This document shows positions 4,925-9,469 of a stretch of 9,469 bases of DNA, in pieces. Within the stretch, counting starts at the first letter, position 1; every line of letters starts with the position of its first letter. The DNA comes from CAZAGT01 sp964484515. GTDB lineage: Bacteria > Desulfobacterota > DSM-4660 > Desulfatiglandales > HGW-15. The stretch covers positions 1 to 9,469 of the forward strand of contig CAZAGT010000190.1 of the NCBI GenBank assembly GCA_964484515.1, in the 5' to 3' direction. Both the position numbers and the translations under genes were made by a program. Below the pieces are notes generated by a model that was given only the letters and a program-made list of their open reading frames with translations, was not told the origin of the DNA and ran no database searches.

Positions 4925-7177
4925 GTGGACTCCCCGATCATCAGCCGGATGAGGAGTATCAGCTTGAAATGGAAGCTCCTGATCCCTTTTTTGTTGTTCG
5001 CCTTTACCGGATCCACCACCCTGGCCCTCATCGGTTTGACCTCTCAGCAGAGACTCATCCGGCGCGAAGAGCGCAAAGAGCTTATCCACTATTATGATCG
5101 TTTCCTAGAGGCCCTGGACGAAAAGGGGGAGCAGGCCCTTTCCCTGGCTATCATGATGGCGGCGAATCGGGAGGTCCAGAGGCTATTGGCGGAGCGGGAT
5201 CGATCCGGTCTCGAGGCCTTGCTTCACAACACCTTTCTCCAATTGAATAGGGATTTCGATATAGCGCAAGTCCATTTTCACCTGCCGCCAGCTATCTCCT
5301 TCCTGCGGCTTCATCGCCCCGAGATGTACGGTGACGAGATGGAATCCTATCGCCGGACGATCCGCGATGCCATCCGGACGAGAACCGGTGTCGCCGGTCT
5401 GGAGAAGGGACTCCTCGGCTTCGGAATCCGCGGGGTGGCCCCCGTGATCTACATGGGCACCCTCGTCGGCACGGTTGAGGTCGGGCATTCGTTCGGGGCC
5501 GCGCTTCTGAAAGATCTGCATCGCCGATGGGGTGTCGATCTCGTCCTGTATGAGGTCGACGGCGCCGATGCTTACAGACCGGTCGCAAGGGCTGGCACTG
5601 TGATTGAAGGGCTGGACGTTCAACAGGAGTTGTCACATCTGGATCAATCCCAGCCTGTCGTCATCACCGCACCGAAAGGACACCCACAGAGGGCTATCCT
5701 GTTAGGGCCCGTAAGGAATTACGCGGGAGAAGTCGTCGCCTGGGTGCAGATCGGGGTGGATCGGTCTGAGATCCGGCGGAAACTCACACAGACGAGAGAC
5801 CTGATGGCGCTCGTCGGCCTCGCGGCGATCGCGATCTCGTTTTTGTTGACCTACCTGGTGACCCTGGCCTTTGTGCGGCCGATCAGGGAGATCGTCCGAG
5901 AGGCTCGAGATATCGCGGCGGGAAGGCGCGAAGTGCAGTTGGAGAGGAGACCCCTAGACGAGATGGGGATCCTGACGCAGGCCCTTAATCGGATGTTGGA
6001 CGTGCTTCGGAAGAGACGGCTGGAGATCGAGGAGTACGCCCGGAGCATGGAGAGGCGTGTGGAGGAACGAACCGCCGACCTGGTAGCCGCCGAGGAGAAA
6101 TATCGGACCTTGGTGGAGCATGTACCCCTCATCGTCTATCGCCTCCTTCAAGATGGGACTACGGAATTCGTCAATTCGCACCTGACGGAAAGCCTGGGAT
6201 ATACCATTGAGGAGGCCGTAGGAGATAGAGAGTTCTGGCGGGTCAGGATCTGGGGCGGCGACAAGCAAAGGGAGGATGATGTATTCCAGGCCTGTTTCGC
6301 GAGAGGCATGGAGTTCAGGACTGAACGTGACGTGCGGCACAAAGACGGCCGCCTTCTGACTTTTATTGATCACGCGATACCGGAAAAGGACGCTACCGGA
6401 AAGACGAAGTGGGTCGACGGGATCATGATGGACATAACGGCCTTGAAAAGGCTCCAGGAGAGGGCGTTTCGCGACGAGGAGATCCGGATTCTGCAGGAGA
6501 TCTCGGCACACATGGCGCATGAGATCAGGAACCCCTTGGTCACCGCGGGAGGATTTGCCCGCCGTTTGAGTGCCTCTTTTCCAAATGATGACCCCCGGCA
6601 CAATTTGGCGCAGATCGTGGTCGACGAGGTTGCCAGACTGGAAGGGATTCTCAGGGTCTTGCTCTCTTCGATCAAACCTTTTGAACTCACTTTGGCGCCG
6701 GTTGACCTCAACCGGCTCTTGGAGGAGTGGATTTCAAGATTGAACGGGAGGGCAAAGTCCAACGACATCACCATTGATGCCGAGCTGTCCCCCGATCTAC
6801 CAGAAATTCAGGCGGATAAGCTGAGATTGGGCCATGCCTTTGAAACCATCCTCAAACACGCCATCGTGTCCATGCCGTCCGGCGAGCGATTGTCGGTCTC
6901 TACCCACAGCCTGCCTGACCGCATCCTGGTCACATTCAAGCATAAGGCTATGACGCTTTCTGAGGATGATCTGGATAGCTTCTTCTTCCCCCATTACGAC
7001 CAGGGGACAGAATGGCAGGCGCTGGACTTGCCCCTTTCCAAGATCATTATCCATCGGCATGGGGGCAAGGTTGAACTTGACCGCGAAGCGGATGGCACTC
7101 TGCTGATGAGAATCGAATTTCCGACGCGTTTGGCGGCGGACGTCGTCCACAGCTCATCAGGTTCATCCCAGGCCTAA
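4925..7177 (+). CDS. Membrane sensor histidine kinase (dCache-HAMP-PAS-DHp) with an eroded ATP-binding domain
   Basis: This 750-residue two-membrane-segment receptor has TM1 at about 17-37. A periplasmic sensor domain at about 40-288 has QVHFHLPPAISFLRLHRPEM (115-134) and RGVAPVIYMGTLVGTVEVG (169-187), which I recognise as the double-Cache type 3 family. TM2 lies at about 293-316. A HAMP linker (about 317-370), a coiled coil and one PAS domain (about 388-508) follow. The DHp H-box AHMAHEIRNPLVTAGGF puts the phospho-acceptor at His532. The C-terminal HATPase-like region aligns well overall but deviates at key boxes. N-box LKHAIVSMP has His645 where Mg-binding Asn is expected, G1 (DxGxG) is replaced by FKHKAMTLS (671-679), and G2 (GxGLGL) by TEWQALDL (695-702). 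The downstream SKIIIHRHGGKVEL is intact. The start is GTG. A cognate response regulator is not encoded in the window. Confidence 0.88.
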   Translation: MDSPIISRMRSISLKWKLLIPFLLFAFTGSTTLALIGLTSQQRLIRREERKELIHYYDRFLEALDEKGEQALSLAIMMAANREVQRLLAERDRSGLEALLHNTFLQLNRDFDIAQVHFHLPPAISFLRLHRPEMYGDEMESYRRTIRDAIRTRTGVAGLEKGLLGFGIRGVAPVIYMGTLVGTVEVGHSFGAALLKDLHRRWGVDLVLYEVDGADAYRPVARAGTVIEGLDVQQELSHLDQSQPVVITAPKGHPQRAILLGPVRNYAGEVVAWVQIGVDRSEIRRKLTQTRDLMALVGLAAIAISFLLTYLVTLAFVRPIREIVREARDIAAGRREVQLERRPLDEMGILTQALNRMLDVLRKRRLEIEEYARSMERRVEERTADLVAAEEKYRTLVEHVPLIVYRLLQDGTTEFVNSHLTESLGYTIEEAVGDREFWRVRIWGGDKQREDDVFQACFARGMEFRTERDVRHKDGRLLTFIDHAIPEKDATGKTKWVDGIMMDITALKRLQERAFRDEEIRILQEISAHMAHEIRNPLVTAGGFARRLSASFPNDDPRHNLAQIVVDEVARLEGILRVLLSSIKPFELTLAPVDLNRLLEEWISRLNGRAKSNDITIDAELSPDLPEIQADKLRLGHAFETILKHAIVSMPSGERLSVSTHSLPDRILVTFKHKAMTLSEDDLDSFFFPHYDQGTEWQALDLPLSKIIIHRHGGKVELDREADGTLLMRIEFPTRLAADVVHSSSGSSQA

Positions 7178-7345
7178 GGGGGTCGTCTTGTCTGCAGGCG
7201 GACGGGGAACTTTGTGTTGATCAACACATGTCGTGTAGGCTATGTAGCCCTTGCAGTCCTCTTTGGCGTTGCATTTCTTCTGACAAATGCGCACGTCCAC
7301 GCGCGGGTTGCTGCTTTTACGATGACAGACGATATAGCAGGTCAT
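7163..7345 (-). CDS. Small cysteine-rich protein of unknown function
   Basis: This is a 60-residue basic protein with six cysteines (3, 7, 21, 25, 31, 40), spaced C-x3-C, then 13 residues, C-x3-C-x5-C, then 8 residues and C. The core RVDVRICQKKCNAKEDCKGY (15-34) resembles small proteins I vaguely recall from Deltaproteobacteria, without a known function. The cysteines could bind metal (zinc or Fe-S) or form disulfides, but there is no signal peptide, so a cytoplasmic metal site is more likely. Support for a real gene is unusually good: ATG, an AAGGAG ribosome-binding site 9 bases upstream, and a near-consensus promoter with a 17-base spacer. It is convergent with the sensor kinase gene and overlaps its 3' end by 15 bases. 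The opposite-strand frame (7214-7399) resembles a signal peptide but lacks comparable signals. Confidence 0.65.
   Translation of the reverse strand: MTCYIVCHRKSSNPRVDVRICQKKCNAKEDCKGYIAYTTCVDQHKVPRPPADKTTPLGLG
7213..7228. repeat. Perfect 16-bp palindrome
   Basis: TGTGTTGATCAACACA is its own reverse complement over all 16 bases. It lies within the 3' half of the Cys-rich small gene, 36 bases beyond the sensor kinase stop. It could be a binding site for a dimeric regulator. It could equally be chance, since about 0.1-0.2 such palindromes are expected in a window of this size. Confidence 0.5.
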
Positions 7346-7354
7346 GTGGACAAG

Positions 7355-7360
7355 CTCCTT
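7355..7360 (-). promoter_or_regulatory. Ribosome-binding site of the Cys-rich small protein
   Basis: On the minus strand this reads AAGGAG, 9 bases before the ATG at 7345. It is a strong Shine-Dalgarno match and one of the main reasons to accept this short gene. Confidence 0.6.
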
Positions 7361-7379
7361 ACTGTACGTGAGAAACGCG

Positions 7380-7409
7380 TTGTTATGTTTAATTTATAGT
7401 TTTTATACT
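7380..7409 (+). promoter_or_regulatory. Candidate promoter for the plsC-type gene
   Basis: TTGTTA (7380-7385) and TATACT (7404-7409) are separated by 18 bases. They match the sigma70 boxes at 4/6 and 5/6 positions, in a markedly AT-rich island within GC-rich surroundings. Transcription would start near 7416, about 78 bases before the ATG at 7494. The -10 overlaps the minus-strand -10. Confidence 0.45.
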
Positions 7410-7414
7410 ATAAA
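7393..7414. promoter_or_regulatory. 8-bp dyad overlapping the divergent -10 elements (candidate operator)
   Basis: TTTATAGT (7393-7400) and ACTATAAA (7407-7414) are perfect inverted repeats with a 6-base spacer. The dyad covers both -10 boxes and the predicted minus-strand start point, the position expected of a repressor operator. AT-rich sequence raises the chance of accidental dyads. Confidence 0.35.
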
Positions 7415-7430
7415 ATAATTTAAAAGTCAA
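7402..7430 (-). promoter_or_regulatory. Near-consensus sigma70-type promoter of the Cys-rich small gene
   Basis: Read on the minus strand, TTGACT (7430-7425) and TATAAA (7407-7402) match the -35 and -10 consensus at 5/6 each and are separated by exactly 17 bases. The predicted start near 7395 gives a leader of about 50 bases before the ATG at 7345. This is the best promoter in the window. Confidence 0.65.
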
Positions 7431-7474
7431 TAATTTGCACGAAACTTTCGGTAGGCCTTCAGGATCTTGCCTAC

Positions 7475-7480
7475 GGGAGG
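7475..7480 (+). promoter_or_regulatory. Probable ribosome-binding site of the plsC-type gene
   Basis: GGGAGG lies 13 bases before the ATG at 7494, a longer gap than usual, but no other start codon lies between. The in-frame TTG at 7467 is upstream of this site and has only AGGA at 2 bases, so ATG is preferred. Confidence 0.45.
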
Positions 7481-7493
7481 AAGTATCCGGTCC

Positions 7494-8246
7494 ATGATTC
7501 GGTTTCTCTTCGTCAACGCCTTTATTGGGGTTCACACGATACTGTTTGCCTTGTGGGGCATCGGGATGTCGTTTTTTGATCGGACAGGCAGGTTGGTCCA
7601 CTGTTATGCAGCGGTTCCTTGGGCCAAGGTGATCCTCTGGGTCTGTGGGGTCCGAGTGAAGGTTGAAGGCCTAGAGAATCTGGATGTTCAAGGCCCGTGC
7701 ATTTACCTCAGTAACCACCAAAGTGCCTTTGATATCTTTGCCCTCCTGGCACACCTACCCGTGCATTTTAAGTTCATCCTCAAGCAAGAGCTCATGAAGA
7801 TCCCCTTTCTTGGTCAAGCTATGCGCAGGGCGCGATATATTGCCATCGATCGTGCGGATTCACGGAAGGCGCTCGCAAGCATGAAGGAGGCTGCTGAAAG
7901 GGTGAGAAAAGGCGCGTCAGTCCTGATTTTTCCAGAGGGGACCCGAAGTAAGGACGGTCGGCTGCAACCGTTCAAGAGGGGCGGGTTTCATCTCGCCATC
8001 ATGGCCGGCTGTGATCTGGTGCCGATTGCGATCCTCAATAGCCGCGATATAAATCCCAAAGGCAGCTTCCGGATCAATAAAGGGACTTTCAAGATGAAAA
8101 TCGGCGAGCCGATCCGTATCGATGGATATTCAAAGAAGGACATCGATCGCCTCATGGAGCAGACCAGAGAAGCCATGGTACGTCTCATGCTGGCAGATGA
8201 GGAGGGAGCGGAAAGGCCCGCTGATTTGCAGAGAGGTTCCCGATGA
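7494..8246 (+). CDS. plsC: 1-acyl-sn-glycerol-3-phosphate acyltransferase (PlsC/LPLAT family)
   Basis: This membrane-associated enzyme transfers an acyl group to lysophosphatidic acid to form phosphatidic acid, the second acylation of phospholipid synthesis. From the ATG it has 250 residues, the usual size. A hydrophobic N-terminus (about 3-25) anchors it. The HX4D catalytic motif is SNHQSAFD (His75, Asp80), the substrate-binding motif is FPEGTRSKDG (146-155), followed by PFKRGGFHLA (159-168), and the later block VPIAIL (176-181) is typical. Paralogues in lysophospholipid or ornithine-lipid acylation share these motifs, so the exact acceptor is inferred. An in-frame TTG start at 7467 would add nine residues of no family character. 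It is first in a plus-strand pair with the LolA-like gene, about 200 bases downstream. Confidence 0.9.
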   Translation: MIRFLFVNAFIGVHTILFALWGIGMSFFDRTGRLVHCYAAVPWAKVILWVCGVRVKVEGLENLDVQGPCIYLSNHQSAFDIFALLAHLPVHFKFILKQELMKIPFLGQAMRRARYIAIDRADSRKALASMKEAAERVRKGASVLIFPEGTRSKDGRLQPFKRGGFHLAIMAGCDLVPIAILNSRDINPKGSFRINKGTFKMKIGEPIRIDGYSKKDIDRLMEQTREAMVRLMLADEEGAERPADLQRGSR

Positions 8247-8435
8247 TCAGCCACCGGTTTTTTTCTGAGTCGTAAGGTGATATTCTAATGGAGCGCAGGA
8301 GCTGAAAGTCGGGCATCTCTTGACCGTTTTTGAGAAGAGGGCGCTTAGAGTGGGTCTTTGAGGCCTCTGCTCGCCAAACGTAAGGGCTTGTGGAATGCAA
8401 AGAGGTACACGGTAATGAAAGATACTCAGGAAAAG

Positions 8436-8443
8436 AGGAAGGG
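8436..8443 (+). promoter_or_regulatory. Ribosome-binding site deciding the start of the LolA-like gene
   Basis: AGGAAGGG lies 4 bases before the ATG at 8448 (the AGGA core is 8 bases away). The reading frame extends upstream to TTG 8358 and ATG 8415, but only ATG 8448 puts a normal signal peptide at the protein's N-terminus. Confidence 0.6.
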
Positions 8444-8447
8444 ATTT

Positions 8448-9230
8448 ATGAAACGAGGACCAAAATGGACATGCTCAGCCGTTGGCCTGCTATTCGTTGT
8501 TTGCTCGGTCCTGCTTTCGACGAGAAGTCACGGATACGTCATGCCGGCCGAACAGATCGTGGGGCTCATGGTGAGGAATTTCTCGAATCTGAACACCATG
8601 GTCATAACTCAATACACCAATTACACAGACCGGTCAGAGGGGGGACGTGAGAAGGTGTTTCGCGAGAAGGTCTGGTTGAAGTCTCCGAACCTCTACCATG
8701 CCGAGGCTCTCGAGAAGAAGGAGCCGGCTAATTTCGTGCCCGATGTGACATATCGCCAACTCCTGATGGCCAATAGCGAACAGGCCATTATGCACCTCCT
8801 GGGTGCTATGGGGATCGATTTAGGAGTGGTTGCCTTCACTCGATTTGAGGGGGTCATTGGGTATCGGATTGGAGATGGGGATCCTGAGAGTCCCAAGATC
8901 ATCGTGGAAAAAGAACGCTTTTTGCCGCTCCAGCTCGTCTACCGGGCTCAAAACAAGCTGTTGAATGAAATCATCAAGGTGAAGTTCGCGGATTACCGGA
9001 AACTGGACCCCGGCTGGTACCCTTTTCAAATAACGTATGACCAGGGTACTGAAATAACACAGAAGTCAGCCACTCTGGCCGTTCAGGCCAATGTCCCTGT
9101 CCCCCCCTCGGTGTTTGGTCCCCCGCCCCCGGCGATAGAGGGGGATTCGCCCGGCGATCGCCAGGCCGAGGAGGAAGAAGAGGGCCGCCTAAAGAAGATC
9201 CTGGAGACCTTTGAGGACAAATATCGCTAA
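8448..9230 (+). CDS. Secreted LolA-like protein with a Pro-rich, acidic C-terminus
   Basis: From the ATG at 8448 the product has 260 residues. MKRGPKWTCSAVGLLFVVCS begins a clear signal peptide (about 1-29, ending near RSHG) with no convincing lipobox, so a periplasmic location is predicted. The body fits the outer-membrane lipoprotein-sorting (LolA/LppX-like) beta fold: VMPAEQIVGLMVRNFSNLNT, then REKVWLKSPNLYHAE (72-86), RFEGVIGYRIG, KERFLPLQLVYR and YPFQITY. Such proteins shield acyl chains in a hydrophobic cavity. Sequence similarity is weak, so this is a fold-level call. The C-terminus is unusual: a proline-rich stretch (about 217-229) leads into a run of Glu (241-245) and a short charged helix. 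It follows the plsC-type gene after a 201-base gap with no clear terminator. Confidence 0.65.
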   Translation: MKRGPKWTCSAVGLLFVVCSVLLSTRSHGYVMPAEQIVGLMVRNFSNLNTMVITQYTNYTDRSEGGREKVFREKVWLKSPNLYHAEALEKKEPANFVPDVTYRQLLMANSEQAIMHLLGAMGIDLGVVAFTRFEGVIGYRIGDGDPESPKIIVEKERFLPLQLVYRAQNKLLNEIIKVKFADYRKLDPGWYPFQITYDQGTEITQKSATLAVQANVPVPPSVFGPPPPAIEGDSPGDRQAEEEEEGRLKKILETFEDKYR

Positions 9231-9272
9231 ACACCGCCTCCCGGGGTTTCAGGATTCAGCGCCGCCGCTGGC

Positions 9273-9368
9273 CTTGGAGGCTGCCACCTTGATCGACCGG
9301 GAAACTTCATGACGTTGGTACTCGAATTTGACATTTTGAGATTGTTCGACGTCTGTCGCCCGGCCATG
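9273..9368 (-). repeat. Dispersed repeat, copy B (inverted relative to copy A)
   Basis: The minus strand of this segment aligns without gaps to 2471-2566 at 67 of 96 positions (counted by eye). It lies in the gene-poor tail after the LolA-like gene. Unlike copy A it lacks the 12-bp inverted-repeat partner on its left side, so the conserved unit is the 96-base core rather than the hairpin. No target-site duplications or transposase were seen. Confidence 0.6.
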
Positions 9369-9469
9369 GGGGTCTCTTTTCAAGAACGAGGAATTGAGTG
9401 CGTTGTCTCGGCATAAGGCGCTACCCGAGGCGGCCGGAGGGCCACCGCGGTATTGGCCGGATTGACAGC

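Noticed and set aside
7214..7399. 61-codon plus-strand frame starting with GTG that resembles a signal peptide.
   Set aside because: It lies antisense to the Cys-rich gene, which has better start, ribosome-binding and promoter signals. The hydrophobic stretch is a by-product of the opposite strand.
8251..8265. Run of seven T after the plsC-type gene as a possible intrinsic terminator.
   Set aside because: Only 3-bp G/C pairings (CCG/CGG or GGT/ACC) can be formed upstream, so a stable terminator hairpin is not supported.
9309..9419. 36-codon frame starting ATG at 9309 on the plus strand.
   Set aside because: No ribosome-binding site, no family resemblance, and it lies antisense over the dispersed repeat.

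Overview
This window looks like chromosomal DNA of a Gram-negative, moderately GC-rich bacterium. An outer membrane is implied by a monofunctional peptidoglycan glycosyltransferase (MtgA type) and a LolA-like periplasmic protein. The PAS-rich signalling proteins and the stand-alone PAS/DHp protein resemble those I associate with Desulfobacterota (former Deltaproteobacteria). That assignment is an inference from style, not from a marker gene. No rRNA, tRNA, CRISPR array, transposase or phage gene was seen.

Layout. Bases 1-157 hold no gene but an imperfect hairpin. At 158-1240 (+) lies a PAS-PAS-DHp sensor protein that ends right after the histidine-bearing dimerisation helices and has no ATPase domain. 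At 1364-2302 (-) is an ADP-ribosylglycohydrolase-family protein with altered metal-site motifs. The 455-base gap 2303-2757 holds a textbook G-quadruplex motif on the minus strand, nested inverted repeats, one copy of a dispersed repeat and an extended -10 promoter. Then follows a plus-strand run: cvpA-like (2758), mazG (3311), mtgA (4068) and a large membrane sensor histidine kinase (4925-7177). A convergent 60-aa cysteine-rich protein (7163-7345, -) comes next, with a near-consensus sigma70-type promoter. That promoter overlaps a plus-strand promoter serving a PlsC-type acyltransferase (7494-8246). A secreted LolA-like protein (8448-9230) follows. The tail carries a second, inverted copy of the dispersed repeat.

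How the genes fit together. cvpA, mazG and mtgA are closely spaced and combine an inner-membrane protein, nucleotide-pool sanitation and peptidoglycan polymerisation. plsC and the LolA-like gene add phospholipid and envelope functions, so much of the window concerns the cell envelope. The two signalling proteins share a striking trait. One lacks a catalytic ATPase domain entirely, and the other has one whose ATP-binding boxes (N, G1, G2) appear eroded, while both keep a good H-box. MazG likewise keeps a good N-terminal catalytic site but has an eroded C-terminal one, and the ADP-ribosylglycohydrolase has lost its canonical second Asp motif. The most noteworthy items are the apparent pseudokinases, the dispersed repeat pair, the G-quadruplex, and the small Cys-rich gene with its overlapping divergent promoter and dyad.
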